Of a stretch of DNA of 13,202 nucleotides, positions 1 to 6,705 are shown piece by piece (positions within the stretch are counted from its first letter, which is position 1; the number at the start of each line of letters is the position of its first letter). Both the position numbers and the translations under genes were made by a program. The stretch spans positions 1 to 13,202 of the forward strand of contig CASEEB010000247.1 of assembly GCA_949286815.1 (NCBI GenBank), given 5' to 3'. The stretch is from an uncultured Eubacteriales bacterium. GTDB taxonomy: Bacteria; Bacillota; Clostridia; Oscillospirales; CAG-272. Under the pieces are notes generated by a model. That model worked only from the letters and a program-made list of their open reading frames with translations, made no database searches and was not told where the DNA came from.

Positions 1-164
1 CGAGAGCCGATCAAGTCAGGTAAAATATCTTTACCGATAGCTTCAAGCCCGCATACATTCACACTAAACAAAAAAAGCCTCTTGGCAATTTAGTTTAGGG
101 CTACCGCAATTTTTGAAATATTTCCGAAATTGCGATAGCCCATTCTGGTCATTAGATAAATTAT
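1..164. other. left-edge segment without an assignable gene
   Basis: No gene can be assigned here. A minus-strand frame is open from a GTG at about position 60 to the edge (beginning VNVCGLEAIGKDILPDL), but I see no ribosome site in front of it. A plus-strand frame is also open from the edge to a TAG at 91-93. Either could be the end of a neighbouring gene, and the window is too short to decide. The rest is the inverted repeat and A-run described under the terminator at 70-141. Confidence 0.4.
70..141 (-). terminator. candidate terminator after the BMP lipoprotein gene
   Basis: Positions 98-112 and 127-141 form a 15-bp stem around a 14-nt loop. The single plus-strand mismatch (C104/A135) becomes a G-U pair in minus-strand RNA, so the stem is unbroken only in that orientation. 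This fits an end for the gene stopping at 165. The U-run (A70-A76 on the plus strand) does not follow the strong stem directly. It lies about 20 nt further on, after a short GCC/GGC hairpin. It could therefore be a two-part terminator or an RNA 3'-end-stabilising hairpin. Confidence 0.5.
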
Positions 165-1445
165 TTAAAATTTCGTGTTTACGTTTTCAATGCCGTCAAT
201 AATAATATCGAAATAAGGTGCCGAGCGCGCGCCGGACTCATCGAAATACCCGTCCTTTATGACCTCTGTATCCGGAGTATTATCTGCGTCAGTATTTACA
301 TCCGCCATATAGGTGGTTATCTTCTGTCCGTCCTTGAGTATGTAATTATCCTTGCTGACGTCAAACACATGAAGCGTACCGTCCTTGAATTTAGCGACAG
401 CGTCGTTTATAGCCTCAATGGTTCCCTCGGCAGCCACATCCTGGTTGATGCCGCTTAAAACCACAGAACCCTCCTCAATGCCTCCGCACCAGTCGGCGGC
501 AATCTCGGTATCTGTATTTACACATTTGATTATATACATGAAGTAAGGCGCCCAGTTGATAGATGAGGAAACAATAAAGGTTTCGGGACATGCGTCATAT
601 GTACTTCCGTTGTAGGAAACGTTCGGAACGCCCTTAACCTCACACGCGGAAGGTGCTCCCATAGAATCGGCATGTTGGCTGATAAGCACGCATCCGTTCG
701 CAATAAGCGCGTTTGCGGCTTCTCTTTCAAGCGCCTCGTCATACCAGGAACCGGTATACTGAACTTTCATTGTCACGGACGGGCAAACAGATTTTGCGCC
801 GAGATAGAAAGACGTAAATCCGGATATAACCTCAGCGTATGTAAACGCGCCAACATAACCCATAACGGCTTCTTCGGCTTTTATTTCGCCTTTTTCTATC
901 ATTTCATTGAGCTTCATTCCGGCTGCAATGCCCGCGAGATATCTGCCCTGATAAATGGACGCAAACGCATTGTGGTAGTTTGAAAGTCCTTCGGTATGCG
1001 CTCTCGTACCCGTAGCGTGGCAGAACTGCACGTCGGGAAATTCTTTCGCCGCCTGAATCATGTACTGTTCATGACCGAAGCTGTCCGCGAAAACTATATC
1101 ACATCCCTGTGAAGCAAGGTCTTTGGCAGCAACATAACAGTCGTTCGTTTCGGGAACGTTTTTCTTGAAAATCACCTGCGAGTCGGAAAGTCCCAGCGTC
1201 TCCTTAACTCTGGTTGCGGCGTCAATAAAGTTTTTGTCATATGTAGAGTTTTCGTCATGCAGGAAAATAAATCCGATCTTAAAATCCTCGCCGACCTCAA
1301 AATCCTTGCTGAGTTCGGGAGCCGCAAGCGGCGACTCGCTCATTCCCTTACCCGTCTCATCATCGGTGGTACAGGAAGAAAAGCCGACGCAGGCGCCTGC
1401 CAGCATCATTACTGCCATTACGACAGATATAATTTTCTTGAACAT
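165..1445 (-). CDS. BMP/PnrA-like substrate-binding lipoprotein, probably for purine nucleosides
   Basis: This is a 426-residue lipoprotein of the basic membrane protein (BMP, COG1744) family, the ligand-binding part of an ABC importer anchored outside the membrane. A Lys-Lys start and hydrophobic stretch (residues 3-21) lead to a lipobox-like FSSC with Cys25 as the likely lipidated residue; Cys19 (LAGAC) is an alternative. An acidic linker follows, then the two-lobed binding fold from about residue 55 (FKIGFIF), with family-like stretches DIVFADSFG (116-124), YQGRYLAGIAAG (165-176), GYVGAFTYAEVISG (196-209) and NGCVLISQHADS (250-261). The ATG has GGAGGA 8 nt upstream (1454-1459). BMP proteins commonly bind purine nucleosides, and the upstream xpt supports that. 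No ATPase or permease gene is in the window; they may lie to the left. The exact ligand is inferred. Confidence 0.85.
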   Translation of the reverse strand: MFKKIISVVMAVMMLAGACVGFSSCTTDDETGKGMSESPLAAPELSKDFEVGEDFKIGFIFLHDENSTYDKNFIDAATRVKETLGLSDSQVIFKKNVPETNDCYVAAKDLASQGCDIVFADSFGHEQYMIQAAKEFPDVQFCHATGTRAHTEGLSNYHNAFASIYQGRYLAGIAAGMKLNEMIEKGEIKAEEAVMGYVGAFTYAEVISGFTSFYLGAKSVCPSVTMKVQYTGSWYDEALEREAANALIANGCVLISQHADSMGAPSACEVKGVPNVSYNGSTYDACPETFIVSSSINWAPYFMYIIKCVNTDTEIAADWCGGIEEGSVVLSGINQDVAAEGTIEAINDAVAKFKDGTLHVFDVSKDNYILKDGQKITTYMADVNTDADNTPDTEVIKDGYFDESGARSAPYFDIIIDGIENVNTKF

Positions 1446-1522
1446 TTCAATGTTCCTCCGTATTGTTTTTTTATTTACAGCGAAAGACCTCTGAAAAGAC
1501 CTGTCCGCGAGTAAAACAAATT

Positions 1523-2101
1523 TTACCGGCAGAATTCTATTCCCTTTTCCGCGCTCATCGACCTGATACGCGCCAAAGATTCCACCCTGACTCCCATTTT
1601 GTTCCTGATAAGATCCCCACCGGGCTGATACGCTTTTTCAATCACTATTCCGGCTCCGACAGTCACCGCGTCAGCCTGCTTAATAAGCTCGATTAACGCG
1701 TAAAGCGCGCTTCCCTTCGCGAGAAAGTCATCAATAATAAGAACGCGGTCGTCTCTTCCGAGGAACTCCTTTGACACAACTATGTCGTACGTCTTCTGAT
1801 GCGTATAGGATTCCACTCTCGAAGTATATACATCCGCGTAAATGTTGTTGGTTTTGGTTTTTTTCGCAAACACAACCGGCACGTGAAAATATTGCGCGGT
1901 TATACACGCGATTCCTATGCCGGAAGCTTCTATCGTAAGTATCTTGTTTACATCGCAGTCTTTAAAAAGTCTGTAAAATTCCTGTCCGAGCTTATTGACA
2001 AACTCCACGTCAACCATGTGGTTGATAAAGCTGTCGACCTTGAGAACATCTCCTTCTCCGATCTTTCCGTCACTTAAGATCCTATCTTCAAGAAGTTTCA
2101 C
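1523..2101 (-). CDS. xpt: xanthine phosphoribosyltransferase
   Basis: This cytosolic salvage enzyme joins xanthine to PRPP to give XMP. The 192 residues closely match the known length and pattern of Bacillus subtilis Xpt: LKVDSFINH (20-28), TIEASGIGIA (56-65), PVVFAKK (75-81), the PRPP-binding stretch VLIIDDFLAKGSA (120-132), GIVIEKAYQPGGD (151-163) and VESLARI (173-179). The start is a GTG at 2099-2101 with an AGGAGGG ribosome site at 2108-2114, spaced 6 nt. A promoter lies just upstream. The 77-nt gap to the following lipoprotein gene has no clear terminator, so the two are probably cotranscribed as a purine uptake and salvage pair. Unlike B. subtilis xpt, the leader is too short for a purine riboswitch (about 36 nt from the predicted start of transcription). 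Confidence 0.95.
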   Translation of the reverse strand: MKLLEDRILSDGKIGEGDVLKVDSFINHMVDVEFVNKLGQEFYRLFKDCDVNKILTIEASGIGIACITAQYFHVPVVFAKKTKTNNIYADVYTSRVESYTHQKTYDIVVSKEFLGRDDRVLIIDDFLAKGSALYALIELIKQADAVTVGAGIVIEKAYQPGGDLIRNKMGVRVESLARIRSMSAEKGIEFCR

Positions 2102-2144
2102 AAAAGTCCCTCCTGTTTGTCGAATTTGTGATGCTTATGTGAAT

Positions 2145-2173
2145 ATTATACAACATATATTAACATATTTCAA
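2145..2173 (-). promoter_or_regulatory. sigma-A promoter of the xpt-BMP unit
   Basis: On the minus strand there is a -35 TTGAAA (2168-2173), a 17-nt spacer and a perfect -10 TATAAT (2145-2150). The predicted transcription start is near 2138, giving a leader of only about 36 nt before the GTG of xpt. Confidence 0.85.
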
Positions 2174-2318
2174 TCGGCAAACAGCCAAATTTAGGACAAG
2201 CAAAGCTAAATGTTTTTATATATATTTAACAATTTTTTAAACTGTTTTTAAATTCAGAACAATGTAAAAATAAACATCGGTCATTGTTGATTTACTTGAT
2301 AAGACTTGGAAATTGCAC

Positions 2319-2350
2319 AAAAAACCGCGCTTTTCTCAAAAAAACGCGGT
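2319..2350 (-). terminator. rho-independent terminator of the MoxR-DUF58-DUF4129-like unit
   Basis: In minus-strand RNA, ACCGCG (2345-2350) pairs with CGCGGU (2324-2329) around a 15-nt loop that can pair further (U-run against A-run). The stem is followed at once by a U-run (A2319-A2324 on the plus strand). It lies about 60 nt after the stop codon of the gene at 2412. The plus-strand reading has no U-tract, so it acts on the minus strand. Confidence 0.85.
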
Positions 2351-2411
2351 CAGGAATTTCACACAAAATATTTTATCCGAAAAAACGGCTGTTATTACAT
2401 AGCACAAAAAC

Positions 2412-3890
2412 CTAATTATTCTTTTTCTGTCTTCCCGTCTCCTGCAATTCCGATACGAGATTATTGTCTATTTCGTCAAGCGAAAGCCGTCCGGCATATC
2501 TTGCTTTCCGGTACACTTCAAAAAGCAGCTTTTCGTCATCTTTCTCCGCAATTTCTCTTCCGATTTCGTCGCTGGTCATGCTGTGCCTCATGAAGTAGCC
2601 GCCTTTTATCTTTTTTATCATGTAATCGGTGAAAATATATCTCACCCTCATCGCGTTGTCTTCAAGCTCGTCCCACTTGCCGGTGTTCTTCAGCGCCGCC
2701 TTTTTTCTCTGGGTTTTCTCAGAAGAAGTATACACAAAGCTCTTTTCGTCCTTGCCTCGCACTCTGCCTTTTGATACTCCTATTCCCATGGCAGCGAGTA
2801 CTTTATTGACTATTTTCGCGACGGGAGAAACAAATTTTCTCGCGGCCAGAACAAGTTTTTCCAAAAGTCTTTTTCTTACTTCCGCCGTCATAAGCCTCAA
2901 AAATGATTTTAGAGAAAGAACGGCAAAAATCACCGCTGACGCGACGCAAATTCCCCTGAAAATATCAGCTCTTGAGTGTATAAAGTCCGGAAGCGAAGTG
3001 TTTGAAGGACTTATAACCACAGAGCCGTACAGACCCGCGGCGCATAAAATCAGAAAAACAATTCCCGAAAACAGATACTTTTTGTTAATTTCTTTCAGAA
3101 TTTTTACCTGATCCTGACTCCTGCCGGACCTGATTTCGGTTTGTGATTCCGGATTTGTTCTGATTCGTGCTCTTTCCGAAATTCCGTTTTTTACCGAAGC
3201 CGCTTTTTCTTTGAGCGCTTGCTTTTTTGTATCCGAAACCTTTGATGACACTTTCGCCGGCTTATATTTTTCGGCGGCCTTTCTGCATCTTTGCGCCATC
3301 TTGGCGGAATCGGAATATTCCGGAATTTTCTCAAACATTTGCGCCGCGCTTATATACTCAAAATGAGTTCCGGCATTTTTCATAAGCAATTCCGCTTCCG
3401 CATAGCGCATCTGAACATAGTGCCCGTAATATCTGTCGTAAAGATCTCTCGAGTCCTTATACGATTTCATTCCGGCAAGCAGATTTACCGCCCTCTCCCA
3501 GTCATCCGCCGCGGACTCGCTGTTTTCCACGATTTCCATAACCTCGCCGTACGCCAAGGCACGCGCTTTGGTTCTGAAGTTTCTCGCAAGCTCTCTCGCG
3601 TCCTTATATGAGGAAATTATCTCCATATATTCAGCCGCGCGTCCAAGCTCCTCGACAGTGCAAATCTCACCGCTGCTCACGCCTTCGGTTATCTCACGGT
3701 AGCACGATACGCTCGCGGCGTTTACACACTTCAGTATATAATCAGCGCTTTCCTTGTAAACACCCAGAGATCTGAACTTTTCGGCAAGCTCCAGATAATC
3801 CCTCCACGTATCGGCTTTTCTGAATACCAACAAATATTCTTTATATAAATCTTCTTTCTCGCCTTCACTCAATACTTTGTCAAGCGGCAC
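2412..3890 (-). CDS. repeat-containing two-TM protein with DUF4129-like C-terminus
   Basis: This 492-residue protein has three visible parts. Residues about 25-210 carry a TPR/Sel1-like helical repeat marked by Y-[KS]-[DE]-[SA] at 45-48 (YKES), 95-98 (YKDA), 144-147 (YKDS) and 192-195 (YSDS), a period of 48-50 residues. A basic, Lys/Ser-rich linker (211-270) leads to two membrane segments, about 272-293 and 311-334. The tail (about 407-485) resembles DUF4129, the C-terminal domain of TgpA-type transglutaminases: a YIFTDYMIKKIK helix, then SMTSDEIGREIA and YRKARYAGRLSLDEI. The start is a GTG with a full AAAGGAGG site at 3899-3906, spaced 8 nt. As last gene after MoxR and DUF58 it sits where DUF4129 proteins commonly occur. 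No transglutaminase core is present. The role is unknown; the domain calls are by eye, and the DUF4129 call is moderate. Confidence 0.75.
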   Translation of the reverse strand: MPLDKVLSEGEKEDLYKEYLLVFRKADTWRDYLELAEKFRSLGVYKESADYILKCVNAASVSCYREITEGVSSGEICTVEELGRAAEYMEIISSYKDARELARNFRTKARALAYGEVMEIVENSESAADDWERAVNLLAGMKSYKDSRDLYDRYYGHYVQMRYAEAELLMKNAGTHFEYISAAQMFEKIPEYSDSAKMAQRCRKAAEKYKPAKVSSKVSDTKKQALKEKAASVKNGISERARIRTNPESQTEIRSGRSQDQVKILKEINKKYLFSGIVFLILCAAGLYGSVVISPSNTSLPDFIHSRADIFRGICVASAVIFAVLSLKSFLRLMTAEVRKRLLEKLVLAARKFVSPVAKIVNKVLAAMGIGVSKGRVRGKDEKSFVYTSSEKTQRKKAALKNTGKWDELEDNAMRVRYIFTDYMIKKIKGGYFMRHSMTSDEIGREIAEKDDEKLLFEVYRKARYAGRLSLDEIDNNLVSELQETGRQKKNN

Positions 3891-3954
3891 AAATCCTGCC
3901 TCCTTTCCGTTTTACGCAAAGACATACCGCAGTCTCAGGTTAAAGTATGGTTCT

Positions 3955-5241
3955 TTACACATCAGAACCGCTCATAATTCCGCCCGTAAATTGTTCGTTT
4001 TCCGAATTTGCACCGATGATTTTGTCGGACATATTGATAGGAACATCCTTATATAAGCCGTCAGGCATCTCATCAGGCGCGCTTTCGGGGTCAAGAACTA
4101 TAAACTGAACAGAATTTCCCCGCCGCTCCAGCAAAGAAAGCTTCAAAAGCGCTTCTTGCGCGCGGTCATAGCAGATAATCAGAATTTCGGTATCCGACAT
4201 AGCCTCCGATACAGCCCGGTCAAGCAACGCGGCAAAGGATGAGCTTTCGACGGGATTAATTGAAGCCAGCTCGCGCAGCATATCTATCATATGCGGCGTC
4301 CCGGACTCGCAGGCGTATCTGACCGACAGCTCTCCGTCGTAGGTCTTGCAGTTTGCCGCAAGTCCTACGGCATATCCCCCGAAAATCGCCTCATTTATAA
4401 TGGACGCGCAAAACCTGAGCGCCTGCTCCGCCATTAAATTATACTTTTTCCCATCGATTTTTGAACCCATAGGCAAGTGAAAATCAATATATATCATCAT
4501 TTTCCGGCTGGCGCAGAAATCATTGACATTTACCTTGAGCGAAGAGTATCCGTACCCTTCGTACATTGTTTTTGCCGACGCCTTGAAATTAACCTGCGAA
4601 AGTCGGTCTCCGAAGCGATAGTCTCTGATTCCGGAAAAGGAAAAAGGGTCTGTGTAAAGCGGCCGCATACTGGCAAGATTTCCCTGAAGCCGGCTCGCGG
4701 CAAGATTTCTCAGGTCAAGCGACATGATTTTAGGAAACACGTATATTTCCGCCGGGGCGTTGAGAGTTATCGGACCTTTTTTCCCATATATAGTCGCCAC
4801 CTGAAGCCTGTAATGTCCTCTCCTCACACAATTTACGGTATGCCTTCTTTTTATCTGCATATAGGGCAAAAGATTGAAACGGCTTATTATGTACTGCATC
4901 CCGCCCTTGCCGTCGCTTTCATATTCCTCAAGCTCAAGCTCATTGTAAATATACGACTCCACATCGACACCGAAGAGCGGAAAAAATCCCGCGTTCCTTA
5001 TGGTTTCCACAAGCTCCACGCATTCCCCCTCGTAAACCCCGCTCTCGGAAAAGCTTCTTTCATATATTAAATTTGAAAGACGCTTGTTACGCAGTGATAT
5101 ATACAGCCTGCGCAGCAGCAGAAATACCGCAAGCACAAGAATAATAATCAAAATCACCCGGAAAGCCGTGGAATTCACGAATTTTTTCATGCGTTCGAGA
5201 AACGCGTCTATAGAATCAACATTCATCGAAAACCCCGCCAT
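3955..5241 (-). CDS. DUF58 family membrane protein
   Basis: This 428-residue protein has one N-terminal membrane segment (about 26-45, VILIIILVLAVFLLLRR), then a beta-rich stretch with GVYEGECVELVETIRN (68-83). The DUF58 signature follows at about 198-225: DPFSFSGIRDYRFGDRLSQV, then NFKASAKTM. The remainder (about 247-400) reads like a VWA-type alpha/beta fold (MMIYIDFHLP, TEILIICYD, VQFIVLDP), as is usual for the family. DUF58 proteins are typically encoded beside MoxR ATPases, as here: the gene follows MoxR by 67 nt and precedes the repeat/DUF4129-like gene by 64 nt. The start is uncertain. ATG 5239-5241 has no visible ribosome site, while Met6 (ATG 5224-5226) has a weak GCGGGG ahead of it. 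The family's function is poorly defined; a MoxR-linked role in envelope processes or complex assembly is inference. Confidence 0.88.
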   Translation of the reverse strand: MAGFSMNVDSIDAFLERMKKFVNSTAFRVILIIILVLAVFLLLRRLYISLRNKRLSNLIYERSFSESGVYEGECVELVETIRNAGFFPLFGVDVESYIYNELELEEYESDGKGGMQYIISRFNLLPYMQIKRRHTVNCVRRGHYRLQVATIYGKKGPITLNAPAEIYVFPKIMSLDLRNLAASRLQGNLASMRPLYTDPFSFSGIRDYRFGDRLSQVNFKASAKTMYEGYGYSSLKVNVNDFCASRKMMIYIDFHLPMGSKIDGKKYNLMAEQALRFCASIINEAIFGGYAVGLAANCKTYDGELSVRYACESGTPHMIDMLRELASINPVESSSFAALLDRAVSEAMSDTEILIICYDRAQEALLKLSLLERRGNSVQFIVLDPESAPDEMPDGLYKDVPINMSDKIIGANSENEQFTGGIMSGSDV

Positions 5242-5308
5242 AAAATATAAGAATTAATAAACAAACCGGAACTGTTTCAATCTTCCGTAGACTTTAAAGC
5301 AAAATCAA

Positions 5309-6298
5309 TCATTCCGCCCGGTTTTCGAACACCGCCTCGGTAGGAACCGTAACCGTAGAAAGAATATCGTCTATTATGACCGCCGCGGCGTTTTTCTGTA
5401 TTCTTGCGGCATTGTCAAGCATAAGCCTGTGTTCAAGCACCGGATGCGCCGCCCGTTTGACATCGTCCGGAGTCACATAATTTCTGCCGGATATAGCGGC
5501 ATAGCCTTTGGACGCCCTCATAAGTGAAATCGCTCCTCTCGGACTCACGCCGAGTATAACTCTCGGAGCTTTTCTGGTATATTCGGCAATTGAAGTGATA
5601 TATCCCATAAGTTCACGGCATATATATACATTCGGAAGCTGATTTACCGCCGCGAGCAGCTCATCGCGGGTTATTACCGGCTCCAAGGTCTCAAGCGGAC
5701 TGGATCTGTCAAAGCGTGAAAGTATGTCTATGCTTTCGGAGTGATCGGGATAGTCCATGCTTCCCTTTACCAGAAAGCGGTCAAGCTGGGCCTCGGGAAG
5801 CGGAAAGGTTCCCATGCTCTCAACCGGGTTCTGCGTGGCTATAACCATAAAGGGGGACGCCAGCACATAGCTTTTTCCGTCTATCGTGACCTGTCTTTCC
5901 TCCATACACTCAAGCAGACCGGACTGCGTTTTCGGCGTCGCCCGGTTTATTTCGTCCGCAAGCACTATATTGGCGAAAACAGGACCCTGTACAAACTCAA
6001 ACTCGGACTTTTTCACATTGAAAAAGTTTACCCCTGTTATATCGGACGGCAAAAGGTCGGGAGTAAACTGTATACGCTTGTACTCACAGCCCACAGACGC
6101 CGCCAAGGCCTTGATAAGCATGGTTTTGCCTGTTCCGGGAACATCCTCCAGAAGCACATGCCCTCCGCACAGCAGAGCCACTATCAGCATGTCTACGGTT
6201 TTATCCTTGCCGACGATTACCTTCGCTATATTGCTTTTTATTTTTTCGTACACTTCGGTTATTTCTTCAGATGCGTTTGTCGCCACTTCAAATACCAT
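5309..6298 (-). CDS. MoxR family AAA+ ATPase
   Basis: This is an approximately 329-residue AAA+ ATPase of the MoxR family, chaperone-like ATPases that remodel partner proteins. Residues (numbered from ATG 6298) include Walker A VPGTGKT (53-59), Walker B IVLADE (111-116), the GLLECMEERQV segment (127-137), sensor 1 ATQNP (154-158), the arginine-finger region EAQLDRF (169-175) and sensor 2 VSPRG (251-255). All catalytic motifs appear intact. The open frame extends upstream to a TTG at 6373, but that extension has no ribosome site and looks spurious. ATG 6296-6298 is directly abutted by AAAAGG. A GTG at 6284-6286 has the same purine-rich stretch at a more usual distance and may be the true start. 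It is first gene of a three-gene unit with DUF58 and the DUF4129-like protein, transcribed from a consensus promoter at 6408-6436. Confidence 0.95.
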   Translation of the reverse strand: MVFEVATNASEEITEVYEKIKSNIAKVIVGKDKTVDMLIVALLCGGHVLLEDVPGTGKTMLIKALAASVGCEYKRIQFTPDLLPSDITGVNFFNVKKSEFEFVQGPVFANIVLADEINRATPKTQSGLLECMEERQVTIDGKSYVLASPFMVIATQNPVESMGTFPLPEAQLDRFLVKGSMDYPDHSESIDILSRFDRSSPLETLEPVITRDELLAAVNQLPNVYICRELMGYITSIAEYTRKAPRVILGVSPRGAISLMRASKGYAAISGRNYVTPDDVKRAAHPVLEHRLMLDNAARIQKNAAAVIIDDILSTVTVPTEAVFENRAE

Positions 6299-6407
6299 CC
6301 TTTTCACTTGTTTAAGATAAATAATTACGCACAATAACCAATCAGATATATTTTTATCCGGAGCCGTGCGCAATGTCTCAATCGTTTCTGTATTATTTTA
6401 TATCAAT

Positions 6408-6436
6408 ATTATAATTCAATATGCCTGTTTTGTCAA
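6408..6436 (-). promoter_or_regulatory. consensus sigma-A promoter of the MoxR unit
   Basis: On the minus strand there is a -35 TTGACA (6431-6436), a 17-nt spacer and a -10 TATAAT (6408-6413), a full consensus match. The predicted transcription start is near 6401, about 100 nt ahead of the MoxR ATG. I see no operator palindrome over it. Confidence 0.9.
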
Positions 6437-6572
6437 TAGTTTTTATACAGACTGAATATTAAAGGACATGTAAACCCGCGATATCTTTATGCAATTCAAG
6501 GAAAAAGCCGTAAACCCATTGACAAATCGACACAAATCATAAATACTCCCACAAAAAAATCCGGAAAATCTA

Positions 6573-6601
6573 TTGACAATATATTCCTCGTGTGATATAA
6601 T
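6573..6601 (+). promoter_or_regulatory. consensus extended -10 promoter of the fatty-acid operon
   Basis: The -35 TTGACA (6573-6578), 17-nt spacer and -10 TATAAT (6596-6601) match consensus, and TGA immediately before the -10 (6593-6595) makes an extended -10. The predicted start is near 6608. It is the only strong promoter I can see for fabT through accB. So strong a promoter would be expected to need repression, which fits the operator-like palindrome lying on its -10. Confidence 0.9.
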
Positions 6602-6616
6602 TAGATAGTCAAACTA
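6598..6616. promoter_or_regulatory. candidate FabT operator over the -10 and start site
   Basis: On the minus strand the site reads TAGTTTGA-CTA-TCTAATTA, an imperfect palindrome with 6 of 8 positions matched between the arms. FabT sites in streptococci are TTTGA/TCAAA palindromes with a short centre, so the left arm fits well. The site overlaps the last four bases of the -10 and the likely start of transcription, where a bound repressor would block the promoter. FabT binding here is inferred from family and position. Confidence 0.65.
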
Positions 6617-6705
6617 ATTTGCAATTCGCCTGAAAAATCAAAAACGCCGTACATCAAAGACAAATAAAAAGAGCGAAAACGGCTGAGATTGGAAATATTC
6701 ACTGC

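Larger units (their letters stand above)
2102..2411. other. intergenic region between the xpt unit and the MoxR unit
   Basis: This 310-nt AT-rich gap separates two minus-strand transcription units. It holds the xpt ribosome site and promoter on its left side and the terminator of the upstream unit (2319-2350) on its right side. The middle, about 2180-2310, is AT-rich, and I see no gene, riboswitch fold or convincing repeat in it. Confidence 0.7.
6299..6705. other. divergent control region between the MoxR unit and the fatty-acid operon
   Basis: This gap of about 400 nt holds two outward-facing consensus promoters (minus 6408-6436, plus 6573-6601), both with TTGACA, a 17-nt spacer and TATAAT. 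The stretch between the two -35 boxes (6437-6572) is AT-rich. It contains a further TTGACA at 6519-6524 with no good -10, and two copies of GTAAACCC (about 6471 and 6510) of unclear meaning. No gene is evident. The MoxR leader is about 100 nt and the fabT leader about 98-143 nt, depending on the fabT start. Confidence 0.7.

Noticed and set aside
2102..2411. Purine riboswitch ahead of xpt
   Set aside because: The promoter lies too close to the start codon, and no aptamer-like paired region was found by eye.
4477..5070. 197-residue plus-strand open frame inside the DUF58 gene
   Set aside because: It lies wholly opposite the DUF58 coding region, has no ribosome site or recognisable motif, and the opposite strand has a clear family signature.
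5741..6337. 198-residue plus-strand open frame opposite MoxR
   Set aside because: Shadow of the MoxR frame; the minus strand has all AAA+ motifs in order.
6299..6373. N-terminal extension of MoxR to a TTG at 6373
   Set aside because: No ribosome site, starts close to the predicted transcription start, and does not resemble MoxR N-termini.
6471..6517. Two copies of GTAAACCC in the divergent region
   Set aside because: Only 8 nt and two copies; could easily be chance.
6519..6547. Second plus-strand promoter with TTGACA at 6519-6524
   Set aside because: The -10 at 17 nt (AATACT) is poor; the promoter at 6573-6601 is far better.
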